Shown piece by piece: positions 50,401 through 58,279 of a stretch of 64,000 nt of DNA. Every line of letters starts with the position of its first letter. Positions within the stretch are counted from its first letter, which is position 1. The position numbers were made by a program, and so were the translations under genes. The stretch lies in contig NZ_VAJM01000004.1 in the NCBI RefSeq assembly GCF_005771675.1, positions 1 to 64,000 on the forward strand. The letters run 5' to 3'. Source of the stretch: Hymenobacter jeollabukensis (GTDB lineage: Bacteria; Bacteroidota; Bacteroidia; Cytophagales; Hymenobacteraceae). The notes under the pieces were generated by a model. It saw nothing but the letters and a program-made list of their open reading frames with translations, ran no database searches and was not told the origin of the DNA.

Positions 50401-50688
50401 ACCTCGCTGGCGTTTATCCTGGGGGTGCTGCCGCTGGTATTTGCTTCGGGCGCCGGTGCCCAGAGCCGGCAGACCATCGGCTGGACGGTGCTCGGCGGCA
50501 TGCTTTCGGCCACCCTGCTGGCCATCTTCATCGTGCCGGTGCTCTACGTCATCATCACCCGCCTGGCCTACGGCAAAGCCAAGCTGGCCGAGCTGGAAGC
50601 CAACTATAAGCCCGACGAGGAGCACGGCGGCCCCAAAGAGGAAGGCACCGGGGAAGGCGAGGAGCACCCCGCCCCACAGCCGGCATAA
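47461..50688 (+). CDS. RND-family (HAE1-type) multidrug efflux transporter
   Basis: A 1075-residue inner-membrane proton-driven pump with the expected 12 helices and two large periplasmic domains. The proton relay is visible: the Asp pair in GIVVDDAIVVVE (helix 4) and Lys in LSAKNAILIIEFAKE (helix 10). IRRPVTAIVISLVI is helix 1, and the pore domain begins PTVSVSGNYIGADAQTVEQT. HAE1 membership is supported by VPFEAASVVKVSINEV and by GAGAQSRQTIG near the end. The C-terminus after residue 1045 is acidic and Glu/Gly-rich. The ATG at 47461 gives the correct membrane start; the longer frame reads through the repeat. Confidence 0.95.
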   Translation: MIAETFIRRPVTAIVISLVIVLVGVLAILNLPVGQYPEITPPTVSVSGNYIGADAQTVEQTVATPVEVQVNGTPGMTYLQSNSTSNGQMSMTVNFEVGTNINIAALDVQNRVGIALPTLPQEVQRLGLTVRKRNPSILMLVALYAPKGSHNTTFLDNYANVFIKDALLRTKGVGDIVSRADDFSMRVWLNPDKLSQLGVTAQDVTAAIQEQNAQIAAGSIGAPPAQTGQTFEYIVFVKGRLTSTAEFGDIVVKTRPEDGSVVYLRDVARLELGKFNYASNSFVDGKRASYLLVYQAPGANALETFENVNKTMEDLKKSFPADLDYVVPFEAASVVKVSINEVLHTLIEALVLVVIVVYLFLQSWRSTLIPVLAIPVSIVGTFLFFIPLGFTINTLTMFGFVLAIGIVVDDAIVVVEAVEHNMNERGLSPLEATLAAMREISAPVIAIALILAAVFVPVGFIPGITGRLYQQFAITIAISVLISAFVALSLTPALCVLLLKPHKRDESSKGLDKFFFKFNSWFDRVTGKYGNGVQRGIKHSRLVVIILLCIVAGTGLLFRSKPSGFIPTEDEGRLIVTFNLPEAASTERTVSTLHEIMKEMSQIKGIRHYAGLGGLNAVNFSSKSNSGTVFCQLQPWEERKDKELQLQGLIATVQQRLSRLKEANIVVISPPAIPGLGNTGGFSFVLQEREAGGDIKNFDATLQKFMGALRQRKELAGPFSFFTANTPGYQLTIDREKAKKLGVSISDIGTALRTYLGSAYVNDFTMYGRNFRVVTQADSAYRGDISNLGQYFVRSNQGAMVPLSTLTSYRRSESAPLISHYNLFRSAEINGNAAPGYSSGDAIKALQETAAENLPQGYGYEFSGLSREELLAGGQTVYIFALSLIFVFLFLAALYESWSVPFSVLLAVPLGAFGAILALFFLPKLTNNVYAQIGLITLIGLSAKNAILIIEFAKERVDKGMPLVDATLEAVRLRLRPIVMTSLAFILGVLPLVFASGAGAQSRQTIGWTVLGGMLSATLLAIFIVPVLYVIITRLAYGKAKLAELEANYKPDEEHGGPKEEGTGEGEEHPAPQPA

Positions 50689-50742
50689 CCGGTTCATCCC
50701 CCGGCCCCCTTGCCTAAGCAGCGAGGGGGCGGACGCTCACCT

Positions 50743-50786
50743 CGACAGCGGGGCCGCCAACTACCTGGCGGCCCCGCTGTCGTTTT
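50743..50786 (+). terminator. Efflux operon terminator
   Basis: CGACAGCGGGGCCGCCA pairs perfectly with 50766-50782 around six bases and is followed by TTTT. It begins 55 bp after the pump stop. The intervening CCCCGGCCCCCTTGCC is a short remnant of the repeat at 47264. Confidence 0.9.
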
Positions 50787-50994
50787 GCCATTGCTGATTT
50801 CAGCCTTATTGCCGTGGCTCCTCCTCGCCCGTTGGCGAAGGCGCCGGAGACCTTGCGCCCGTTGCTTTTTTACTGCATATTTCGCCTTTCCACGTTCCCT
50901 ATCCGCCTGGCCCGGGCCCCGTTACACACCGCGCTTACCCCCGCCCCGGCCGCCTGTCTTTTCTCCCACCATTCTTACCCAGTACCCGCCAACC

Positions 50995-51474
50995 ATGGCC
51001 AACCAATTCAACCAGGACGTAGCTGCCGCCAAGCTGCAGAAAGTCCAGGCCGCCCTCGACGTCATCAAGACCGAGCTCGGCCCCTTGCTCATCTCCCTGA
51101 CCCCGGACGAGCGGAAATCCATGCTGCGCATGGGCGACAAAACCGTGGCCTTCGTGCAGAAGACCACCGACTACGCCACCACCAACCCCGGCTTCGTGCC
51201 CGCCTTCGTCAGCCTCGACGAGCTGAAGCAGGACGCCGCCGGCCTGGCCGCGCTGGCCCCCATCCTGCGGCAGCTGGAGCAGCTCAGCCTCGACACCGAC
51301 TCTACCCTGATGGTAGCCGGCTCGGAGGCCTACACCAACGCCCTGACCATTTACAACTACATCAAGTTTCAGGCGAACAATCACCAGCAGGGCGCCCAGG
51401 CGGCTTTCGATGACCTGAAGTCGCGCTTCGCGGCCCAGGGACAGCGCAAAGCCAAGCCCAGCGCGGCGAAGTAG
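50995..51474 (+). CDS. Hypothetical cytoplasmic protein, 159 residues
   Basis: The protein starts MANQFNQDVAAAKLQKVQAA and is almost fully helical, with no signal peptide. Long helices include LDVIKTELGPLLISLTPDER and DELKQDAAGLAALAPILRQL; the C-terminus is basic (KSRFAAQGQRKAKPSAAK). Small helical proteins of this length with the opening LDxIKTELxPxLxxLTPxER occur in Bacteroidota without known function. The frame is open upstream to 50710, but the start at ATG 50995 avoids a long stretch of translated terminator. Confidence 0.7.
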   Translation: MANQFNQDVAAAKLQKVQAALDVIKTELGPLLISLTPDERKSMLRMGDKTVAFVQKTTDYATTNPGFVPAFVSLDELKQDAAGLAALAPILRQLEQLSLDTDSTLMVAGSEAYTNALTIYNYIKFQANNHQQGAQAAFDDLKSRFAAQGQRKAKPSAAK

Positions 51475-51503
51475 CCGGTTCGGCTACCGCAGTAGCCGCA
51501 ACC

Positions 51504-51542
51504 ACGACCCGAGTTGCCCGTTCGGCGGCTCGGGTCGTTTTT
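51504..51542 (+). terminator. Terminator after the 159-residue protein gene
   Basis: ACGACCCGAG pairs with CTCGGGTCGT around 15 bases and is followed by TTTTT. Confidence 0.8.
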
Positions 51543-51700
51543 ATGGGTATAGCAGTGGCAAAAGCAGCTACCGGAGTAGCCGCCGCGGGTACCCGCGTGG
51601 CCCCGGTGGCTACTCCGGTACCGGACGAAGCCAGTGCGGTAGCCCCGGCGGCTACTCCGGTAGCTGTCGAGGGTACCGGAGTGGGGTCTGACCCCACTCG
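51543..51700. repeat. 21-bp minisatellite, degenerate
   Basis: Units of about 21 bp built on GTAGCCCCGGCGGCTACTCCG repeat about seven times. The plus-strand frame from ATG 51543 encodes heptapeptides such as VAKAATG, VAPVATP and VAPAATP, similar in kind to those of the array at 39950. The 71-residue frame itself is probably not a gene. Confidence 0.65.
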
Positions 51701-51775
51701 AGCAACAACCGGGAGTGGCCGGGCAGGCCTGGTGGTAGTGGCCGCTCTACGGGATTAACGCATCAGCCAAGCACT

Positions 51776-51820
51776 AAAAAGCCCGGCCGCGCCCCCCCGA
51801 AGCGGGAGCGGCGGCCGGGC
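51776..51820 (-). terminator. Terminator of the fibre-like gene
   Basis: GCCCGGCCGC (51781-51790) pairs with 51811-51820, with further pairing inside, and the minus strand ends TTTTT. It lies 20 bp after the stop. Confidence 0.85.
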
Positions 51821-51840
51821 CGGCGCGGACGCCAAGGCGC

Positions 51841-53160
51841 TTACTCCACCTCCGTCACGGTGTAGGTCACGCGCACCGTGAGCAGGGCCAGCACGCCGCT
51901 GCGGTTGGCCTGGTACTCCACGAAGTAGGCGTGGTTGGCGTCGGTGGTCAACAACACCGGGCCGCTGCCGCGCACCACCACGTTGTTGCCGTGGGGCACC
52001 GTTACCCAGATCGTGGTAGGCGCGTCGGCGTTGGCCGCGCCCACGTTGCCGGCCAGGCCCACCACCCGGGCCTGGGTGGTGACGGCGGTGCTGCCGTCGC
52101 CGTCGAACACGGTTATTTCCAGGTTGGTCACCACGGCGCCCACGGGCAGCTTCAGCGGGGCCAGCAGGGTGCCCTGGCCGCTGCCCGTGAGCGTGGTGCC
52201 CACCGGCACGGGGCCGCTGCCATACAGGATGACGGCCTGCGACACGGTGGGGTCGTTGGAGCTAAAGGCACCCACCCCCAGGCTCTGCACGCGCGTCTGG
52301 GCGGTGGTGTAGCCGTAGCTGCCGGCCAGCTGCAGGTCGCCGTCCGGGGCCAGGGTCATCAGCGTGTTGGCCACCGCGGAGTTGGTGCCGTAGCGCACCC
52401 ACTGAAACCGCTTGTTGGCAATATCAGGCACCCCGAAGGTCAGCGCGTTGGGCTCCATAAACACGCCCCAGCGCCCCAGGCCCTGGTAGGTGCCGGAGGT
52501 GAAGGCGTCCCAGCCGCGGGTGACGAGGGGCCGGTCGCCGGCGGCCAGCATAATGCCCAGGGGCCCGTCGGCGGCGATGTTGCCGGCCACGTGCAGCTGC
52601 TGCTGCGGGTCGGGGCGCCCGATGCCCACGCGGCCGGCATTGTTCCACGTCAGCACCGACTGGCGCGTGCCATTGGTGCTGGTACCCAGCACGCCGCTGC
52701 CGTTGCCGTAGAGTACCGGTCCGTCGACGTTCTGGCTCAGCCAGCTCTTGGAGCTGCTGCCGTTGCCGTACCAGCCCAGGCCGTGGTTGGTATCGGTGGC
52801 GGCACGCAGGCGCAGGTCGTAGTCGTTAAGGCCCAGGTTCTGGGTGGCGGCGTGGTTGCCCAGGTTGTCGCCCGACTTGGTTTTGTCGGGGATGTAGACC
52901 CACTGGCCGCCCACGGCGTACCAGAAGCCCTTGCGCCCGTCGGTCTGGAACACCATCAGCCCGTCGGGCGGGGCGGCAATACCGGCGCGGCTGGCCGAGT
53001 CGAGGCGCGGAATGAGCAGGCCTTTGTTGCTGCTGCTGATATCCAGGGCCGCTTTGGGGTCGGGAGTGGTAGTGCCGATGCCCACCCCGGTGCCGGGTGT
53101 CTGGGCGTGAGCGGCCAAGCCCAGAAGCAGGGCGGGCAGCGCAAAGTAGAGCTGTTTCAT
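51841..53160 (-). CDS. Secreted fibre-like surface protein
   Basis: A 439-residue exported protein with a signal peptide (MKQLYFALPALLLGLAAHAQ). The mature start VGIGTTTPDPKAALDISSSN and KGLLIPRLDSASRAGIAAP is the signature opening of Bacteroidota tail-fibre-like surface proteins. A second VGIGRPDPQQQLHVAGNIAA block is a further GIGTxxPxxxLHVxG repeat near residue 178. The C-terminal half is Gly-, Ala- and Thr-rich beta structure and ends TVTEVE without a clear T9SS domain. The role (adhesion or surface layer) is not known. The -7 element lies 24 bp upstream. Confidence 0.82.
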   Translation of the reverse strand: MKQLYFALPALLLGLAAHAQTPGTGVGIGTTTPDPKAALDISSSNKGLLIPRLDSASRAGIAAPPDGLMVFQTDGRKGFWYAVGGQWVYIPDKTKSGDNLGNHAATQNLGLNDYDLRLRAATDTNHGLGWYGNGSSSKSWLSQNVDGPVLYGNGSGVLGTSTNGTRQSVLTWNNAGRVGIGRPDPQQQLHVAGNIAADGPLGIMLAAGDRPLVTRGWDAFTSGTYQGLGRWGVFMEPNALTFGVPDIANKRFQWVRYGTNSAVANTLMTLAPDGDLQLAGSYGYTTAQTRVQSLGVGAFSSNDPTVSQAVILYGSGPVPVGTTLTGSGQGTLLAPLKLPVGAVVTNLEITVFDGDGSTAVTTQARVVGLAGNVGAANADAPTTIWVTVPHGNNVVVRGSGPVLLTTDANHAYFVEYQANRSGVLALLTVRVTYTVTEVE

Positions 53161-53183
53161 CGCGGAGCAGGGTGTTGGAGCAC

Positions 53184-53191
53184 CAAAGGTA
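53184..53191 (-). promoter_or_regulatory. Putative -7 element
   Basis: TACCTTTG on the minus strand, 24 bp before the fibre-like gene. No -33 match at the expected spacing. Confidence 0.6.
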
Positions 53192-53500
53192 AGGATGACG
53201 CAACAGGAGGCCAGGGCCGGCCAATGCCCAGGCGGGGGGGGGCTACCGCGCGGCGCCGCGCTGTGCCCGCCAGAGTTGCACTGAGAATATGACGGATATC
53301 AGGTAAAGCACGATAGATATCAATCCGGGCAAGCGTCTTTGGCCTTCGAAAAAACGTATGTAGGGAGGAAACGAGGGAGCGTAGCGCCGAGTGGGCGCTG
53401 GGGAGAAAGAGAACCATCAGCTGTTGCCGCGCATTGAAGGCGCCGCTTGGTCTCAAGCGGCTTGGGAAGCAAGCGGCCGGGCATTCCGGCCTTTATCGTT
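53192..53500. other. Intergenic between divergent genes
   Basis: 309 bp with no gene seen. A run of G (53233-53240) and a small hairpin CCGCTTG...CAAGCGG (53448-53465) are the only visible structures. It should include the promoter of the antiporter gene. Confidence 0.45.
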
Positions 53501-55525
53501 ATGTCGTCTTCTTCCGTCCTCTACGACTTGCTGGTCATCCTGCTGCTGTCGGTGGGGGTGACGCTGCTCTTTAACCGCATCAAGCTGCCCTCCATCATCG
53601 GTTTCCTGGTGACGGGCATGCTGGCCGGGCCCTACGCGCTGGCGCTGGTGAAGGCCCCGCACAAGGTCGACCACATTGCCGAGCTGGGCGTGATGCTGCT
53701 CATGTTCACCATCGGGCTGGAGTTTTCGGTGCGCAGCCTGATGCGCATCAAGCGGGCCGTGTTTCTGGGCGGTGCGCTGCAGGTGGGCCTCACCGTGGGC
53801 GTGGTGGCGGTGCTGGCCATGGCGGCAGGCAGTGCCCCGGGCCCGGCCGTGTTCTGGGGCTTTCTGCTGGCCCTCAGCAGCACGGCCATCGTGCTCAAGC
53901 TCATGCAGGAGCACATGGAAGTGGAGTCCATGCACGGGCAGATCGTGCTGGCCATCCTCATCTTCCAGGACCTGGTGGTGGTGCCCATGATGCTGCTGGT
54001 GCCCCTGCTCAGCGGGCAGGGCGGCGACTCCTCCTGGATGGCCCTGGGCATCATGCTCACCAAGATGCTGGTGGTGCTCACGCTGGTGGTGCTCGGCAGC
54101 CGCTACCTCATGCCCCGGCTGCTGCTGCTGGTGGTGCGCACGCGCAGCCGCGAGCTGTTTCTGCTCACCATCATCGGCACCTGCCTGGGCGTGGCCTGGC
54201 TCACCGAGCTGGCCGGCCTCTCCATGGCGCTGGGCGCCTTCCTGGCCGGGCTCATCATCTCCGAGTCGGAGTACAGCTACGAGGCGGTGAGCAACGTGCT
54301 CCCGTTCCGGGAGATATTCGCCAGCTTCTTCTTCGTGTCCATCGGCATGCTGTTCGACGTGCACGTGCTGCTGGAGCACCCTGTGCAGATTCTGCTCATT
54401 ACCCTGGGCGTGATGGCGCTGAAAGCGCTGCTGACGCCGGCCGCCACCGCGTTCCTGTACATGCCGGTGCGCGAGGTGCTGCTCTCGGCCCTGGCCCTGT
54501 GCCAGGTGGGCGAGTTTTCCTTCGTGCTGTCGCGGGTAGGGGTGCAGGCCGGCCTGATTTCGGCCGATGAGTACCAGATCTTCCTGGCCATTTCGGTGCT
54601 CACCATGTGCTTCACCCCGCTGGTGTCGATGGTGGCCGAGCCGGCGGTGGCCTGGTTTATGGGCCGGCCCCTGCTGCAGCGCCTCGAGCAGCGCCTGCAC
54701 CCCACCAAGGCGCCCGCCCCGCTGCTGCCCCTGGCCACGCCCGAAACCCCGCTTTCCGACCACCTCATCGTGGTGGGCTACGGGCTGAACGGCCGCAACC
54801 TGGTGCGGGCGGCGCGCGCCGCCCAGCTACCCTACATCATCCTCGAAGCCGATGCCGACAAGGTGCACCGCGGCCTGAAGCGCGGGGAGCGAATCGTGTA
54901 CGGCGACGTGACGCACGAGCACGTGCTGGAGCACCTGGGCGTGGCCCGGGCCCGGGTGGTGATGCTGGCCATTTCGGACCCGGCCGCCAGCCTGCGGGCC
55001 GTGGTCACCATCCGCCGCCTGAATCCCAGCGTGTGCATCGTGGTGCGCACCCTGTACCTGCACGAGCGGAAGCAGCTCTACCAGGTGGGCGCCACGGAGG
55101 TTATTTCGGAAGAGCAGGAAACCTCGATGGAGGTGCTGGCCCACGTGCTGGCCCGCTTCCTGGTGCCGGTGTGCGAAATCGACCGGCTGATCGACGAGCT
55201 GCGCCACGGCAGCCACGCCATGCGCCGGCACCGCTCGCTCGACCAGGCGGCGTGGTCGCGGCTGCACCTGCGCTTCGTCGAGTCGGAGCTGGCCACCGTG
55301 CCCGTCGATGCCGACCCAGGGGCACACTTCATCGGCAAGAGCTGCCTGCATTCCGACGTGCAGGAGCGGTTCGGGCTGAGTGTGCTGGCCATCCGCCGCG
55401 ACGGGCACATGTTGGAGCCGCTCAGCCCGGACACCCTTATCTGCCTGCACGACACGCTGTACGTGTTCGGCAAGCCCGAGCAGGTGACGCGCCTGGCCCA
55501 CGAGGTGCAGCCGGCCGAGGTGTAA
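53501..55525 (+). CDS. Kef-type cation/proton antiporter (CPA2) with TrkA domains
   Basis: A 674-residue membrane protein. Residues about 1-390 are a Na/H-exchanger-type domain with 12 or so helices: LPSIIGFLVTGMLAGP, GVMLLMFTIGLEFSVR, LLALSSTAIVLKLMQE, LIFQDLVVVPMML (the Gln-Asp pair of the ion path) and LGAFLAGLIISESEY. A TrkA-N domain follows (about 422-540) with the nucleotide loop VVGYGLNGRNLVRAA, and a TrkA-C domain ends the protein. It exchanges K+ or Na+ for protons under nucleotide control. The start at ATG 53501 removes 18 unlikely residues. Single gene. Confidence 0.93.
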   Translation: MSSSSVLYDLLVILLLSVGVTLLFNRIKLPSIIGFLVTGMLAGPYALALVKAPHKVDHIAELGVMLLMFTIGLEFSVRSLMRIKRAVFLGGALQVGLTVGVVAVLAMAAGSAPGPAVFWGFLLALSSTAIVLKLMQEHMEVESMHGQIVLAILIFQDLVVVPMMLLVPLLSGQGGDSSWMALGIMLTKMLVVLTLVVLGSRYLMPRLLLLVVRTRSRELFLLTIIGTCLGVAWLTELAGLSMALGAFLAGLIISESEYSYEAVSNVLPFREIFASFFFVSIGMLFDVHVLLEHPVQILLITLGVMALKALLTPAATAFLYMPVREVLLSALALCQVGEFSFVLSRVGVQAGLISADEYQIFLAISVLTMCFTPLVSMVAEPAVAWFMGRPLLQRLEQRLHPTKAPAPLLPLATPETPLSDHLIVVGYGLNGRNLVRAARAAQLPYIILEADADKVHRGLKRGERIVYGDVTHEHVLEHLGVARARVVMLAISDPAASLRAVVTIRRLNPSVCIVVRTLYLHERKQLYQVGATEVISEEQETSMEVLAHVLARFLVPVCEIDRLIDELRHGSHAMRRHRSLDQAAWSRLHLRFVESELATVPVDADPGAHFIGKSCLHSDVQERFGLSVLAIRRDGHMLEPLSPDTLICLHDTLYVFGKPEQVTRLAHEVQPAEV

Positions 55526-55540
55526 AGCTGGACCGCACGT

Positions 55541-55548
55541 TATCTTGC
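55541..55548 (+). promoter_or_regulatory. Putative -7 element (TATCTTGC variant)
   Basis: TATCTTGC, 24 bp before the nitroreductase ATG. The spacing is the same as for the variant at 26334. Confidence 0.4.
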
Positions 55549-55572
55549 GGGCTCATTTAGCAGTCCGTTGCC

Positions 55573-56169
55573 ATGTCCACCGATGCTTCCCTGCCCACGC
55601 CCGAGCAGTTCGATGCCCTCATCCGCGCCCGGCGCAGCATTCAGCCCATTCAGTTCGAGCCCGGCCGCGTCATTCCCGACGACATCATCGAGCGGATGCT
55701 GGAAAATGCCAACTGGGCGCCCACCCACAAGCGCACCGAGCCCTGGCGCTTCGTGGTGTTCACGGGCGCGGGGCGGCAGCGGCTGGCCGAATTTCAGTCG
55801 GCGCTGTACCGGCAGCAGGCCGGCGAGTTCGTCGACGAGAAGAAGGCGCACAAGCTGGCGACCAATCCGCTGCTGGCCTCCCACGTCATTGCCATCGGCA
55901 TGAAGCGCCACCACGTGCTGCCCGAAATCGAGGAAATCGAGGCGGTGGCCTGCGCCGTGCAAAACCTGCACCTAACGGCCGTGGCCAACGGCGTGGGCGG
56001 CTACTGGGGCTCGGGCGGCGTGACTTATGTGGAGGAAGCCAAGCCTTTCTTCGGCCTCGGCCCCGAGGACAAGCTACTGGGCTTCTTCTACCTCGGCTAC
56101 GTGCAGCAGCAGCCCGGCCGCAACCTGCGCAAGCCTATTGAGGAGAAGGTGACCTGGGTGACGGAGTAG
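55573..56169 (+). CDS. Nitroreductase-family flavoprotein
   Basis: A 198-residue FMN-dependent reductase. The family signatures are LIRARRSIQPIQFEPG (the R-R-S FMN contact), ENANWAPTHKRTEPWRFVVF and, near the end, VANGVGGYWGSGGVTY with LGFFYLGY. It resembles the YdjA subgroup of small nitroreductases, for which the substrate is unknown. It would use NAD(P)H to reduce nitro compounds or quinones. No regulator or partner gene is adjacent; a large inverted-repeat element begins 52 bp downstream. Confidence 0.92.
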   Translation: MSTDASLPTPEQFDALIRARRSIQPIQFEPGRVIPDDIIERMLENANWAPTHKRTEPWRFVVFTGAGRQRLAEFQSALYRQQAGEFVDEKKAHKLATNPLLASHVIAIGMKRHHVLPEIEEIEAVACAVQNLHLTAVANGVGGYWGSGGVTYVEEAKPFFGLGPEDKLLGFFYLGYVQQQPGRNLRKPIEEKVTWVTE

Positions 56170-56221
56170 AGTTGTCCGTTGCGAGTTGTCGGTTGTCAGG
56201 CGCAACCAGGTCAGGCAAAAT

Positions 56222-56461
56222 AGAACGTCATCCTGAGCAGAGCGAACCGAAGGTCGACGTAGTCAAGGACCTTCCTCGCACCTTGCACCAACCAACAAGC
56301 GCAGCCACCAACGCCCAATGGTTTGGGCCCGGTGGCTGCGCTTCGATGTTAATACGCTCCTTCGAAAAGCGTCTGCACGTTGGCATCAGCGGCGGTGCAG
56401 GGTGCGAGGAAGGTCCTTGACTACGTCGACCTTCGGTTCGCTCTGCTCAGGATGACGTTCT
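56222..56461. repeat. 240-bp element with perfect 61-bp inverted ends
   Basis: 56222-56282 is exactly complementary to 56401-56461. The arms begin AGAACGTCATCCTGAGCAGA, continue GCGAACCGAAGGTCGACG and end CTTCCTCGCACC, so they belong to the TCATCCTGAGC class. The 118-bp centre has another hairpin, AGCGCAGCCACC with its complement. No open frame and no clear target duplication are seen. It lies between the nitroreductase and OmpA genes. Confidence 0.9.
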
Positions 56462-56468
56462 TAAATAG

Positions 56469-56505
56469 AAAAAAGGCCAGCTGCACCGTGCAGCTGGCCT
56501 TTTTT
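56469..56505. terminator. Bidirectional terminator
   Basis: AAAAAAGGCCAGCTGCAC is followed by its exact complement ending in TTTTTT. It ends the OmpA gene on the minus strand. Confidence 0.9.
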
Positions 56506-56522
56506 GATAAGCGGGCTAGAAC

Positions 56523-58109
56523 CTAGCGGCGCGGGGTGGCCTTACGGACGGGCGCTTTTTTGGTCGTCGTCGGCTTCTTGGCCGGGGTAGCCTTTTTGGC
56601 GGGCGTCGTCGGAATGACGATGTCCGGCATGGTGGGCTCGGGGCCGTACTTCACTTCGGCCGAGTTCGGGTCACCGGTCAGGTACAGGTCGAAGTCCACG
56701 CGGCGGTTCAGGGCGCGGCCGGCGTCGGTGGCGTTGTCGGCAATGGGCTTGGTTTCGCCGTAGCCGCGCGACTCAATGCGGGCGTCCGGAATGCCCTTGC
56801 TCAGCATGTAGGTGCGGGCCGAAGCGGCGCGGTCGTGCGAAAGGCGCAGGTTGTACGGGTCGGAGCCCTTGCTGTCGGTGTGGCCGGCAATGCTCAGGGT
56901 GTAGTCCGGGTACTCGTTCAGGATCTGCACGATGGCGTCGAGGGTCGGGTACGAGGAGGGCAGCAGTACGGCCTTGTTGAACTCGAAGTTGATGTACTTC
57001 GTGGCTTCCTGCAGGCGCTTCTTGGCCTCGGCCTTAATCTCGGGGCAGCCGCGGTTCGAGGCCGGACCCGGGCGGTTCGGGCAGCGGTCCTGGTAGTCGG
57101 GCACGCCGTCGCCGTCGGTATCCAGCGGGCAGCCGGAGGCGTCTACTTTCACGCCGGCGGGCGTGTTCGGGCACTTGTCGTTCTGGTCGATGACGCCGTC
57201 GTTATCGGCATCCGGGCAGCCTTTCAGCTCGGGCTTACCGGGCGTATCGGGGCAGGCGTCGTCCTTGTCGGCCACGCCGTCGTTGTCGCGGTCGGGGCAG
57301 CCCTGCAGCTCCGGCTTGCCGGCTTCGGTGGGGCACTGGTCCTGGTAGTCGGCCACGCCGTCCTTATCCGTGTCGATGGGGCAGCCGTTTTCGTCCACTT
57401 TCACGCCGGTGGGCGTGCCGGGGCACTTGTCCTTGCGGTCGGGCACGCCGTCCATATCCTCATCCTTGGCCTTGCCCAGGTTGAAGTTCAGGCCCACGGT
57501 GTGCTGCAGAAACTTATCGTCCCAGCCGTTGTCGTCGCGGGTCTGGTCGCCGTCGAAGTTGGCGTAGGAAGGCGCGTGCTGCGCCGTCTGCACGAACAGG
57601 TTCACCGTTTCGCCGAGGCGGAAGTTGATGCCAGCGCCGGCGGCAATGTCGAAGTAGCTTTTGTCCTGATCGATGCGGCCGCCCCGGTAAAAGCCTTCGC
57701 GCGAGGTGTAGGTCCAGCCCGGCATGGCCATCAGGTAGGGCTGAATGAAGGCGTCTTCCTTCAGGGCCCAGCCGTTGTTCAGCTTGAGCTTGATGCCCAG
57801 GTTCACGTTCACCAGGTTGGTGGCGAAGTAGGTGCTGGCGCTCTGGCTGCCCTTCAGCTCCCCGTAGAAGCCCTGCAGGCTCAGGTCGAGGCCCTTGGTG
57901 ATGTACTGGTTGATGGCCAAGCCCGGGGCGTAGCGGTTGCTGCTGAAGTTCCAGTAGTCGGAGCCGTAGTTGCCCTTGTACTGCAGCGCGCTGACGTTGA
58001 GCCCGATGCTGGTTTTGCGGTCAGCCGACTGGGCCTGACTCAGAAGCGGTACGACAGCCAGGGCCAGGGGCAGCACCAGCAGTCGAGGATTGGGAATAAG
58101 GTGTTTCAT
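56523..58109 (-). CDS. OmpA-family protein with TSP3 repeats, copy 1
   Basis: A 528-residue outer-membrane protein. After a signal peptide (about 1-27, ending LLSQAQ) there is a beta-barrel-like region (about 30-220; GLNVSALQYKGNYGSDYWNF). Calcium-binding thrombospondin type 3 repeats follow, such as DKDGVADYQDQCP and DADNDGVIDQNDKCP. The OmpA peptidoglycan domain has the signature AGHTDSKGSDPYNLRLSHDR. After the domain comes a 45-residue tail rich in Pro, Thr, Lys and Ala (TPAKKATPAKKPTTTKK). It links the outer membrane to peptidoglycan. The ATG at 58109 (MKHLIPNPRLL) fits the signal peptide. Followed by an equivalent gene upstream. Confidence 0.92.
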   Translation of the reverse strand: MKHLIPNPRLLVLPLALAVVPLLSQAQSADRKTSIGLNVSALQYKGNYGSDYWNFSSNRYAPGLAINQYITKGLDLSLQGFYGELKGSQSASTYFATNLVNVNLGIKLKLNNGWALKEDAFIQPYLMAMPGWTYTSREGFYRGGRIDQDKSYFDIAAGAGINFRLGETVNLFVQTAQHAPSYANFDGDQTRDDNGWDDKFLQHTVGLNFNLGKAKDEDMDGVPDRKDKCPGTPTGVKVDENGCPIDTDKDGVADYQDQCPTEAGKPELQGCPDRDNDGVADKDDACPDTPGKPELKGCPDADNDGVIDQNDKCPNTPAGVKVDASGCPLDTDGDGVPDYQDRCPNRPGPASNRGCPEIKAEAKKRLQEATKYINFEFNKAVLLPSSYPTLDAIVQILNEYPDYTLSIAGHTDSKGSDPYNLRLSHDRAASARTYMLSKGIPDARIESRGYGETKPIADNATDAGRALNRRVDFDLYLTGDPNSAEVKYGPEPTMPDIVIPTTPAKKATPAKKPTTTKKAPVRKATPRR

Positions 58110-58220
58110 GAAGTGGCGGCATTCCGCGGGCAACATTACCCGCGGCGGAATGGCCTCATATACCCCCGCTTTCGACCGAAGGTTATACTGGCCGTACCGA
58201 CTTCATCCACTCTTCACGCC

Positions 58221-58261
58221 CAGCAAAACGGCCGACCCTTGCGAGGTCGGCCGTTTTGCTG
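58221..58261 (-). terminator. Terminator between the two OmpA genes
   Basis: CAGCAAAACGGCCGACC pairs perfectly with 58245-58261 around seven bases. It lies 19 bp after the stop of copy 2, so the two OmpA genes are probably transcribed separately. Confidence 0.85.
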
Positions 58262-58279
58262 TCAGGACGAAAACCGTTT

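Noticed and set aside
51543-51758. 71-residue protein from the minisatellite
   Set aside because: It is almost entirely degenerate repeat directly after a terminator; no start signal. Kept as a repeat.
53453-54763. 436-residue His/Gln-rich frame opposite the antiporter
   Set aside because: Antisense to membrane helices; His/Gln richness is the usual result.
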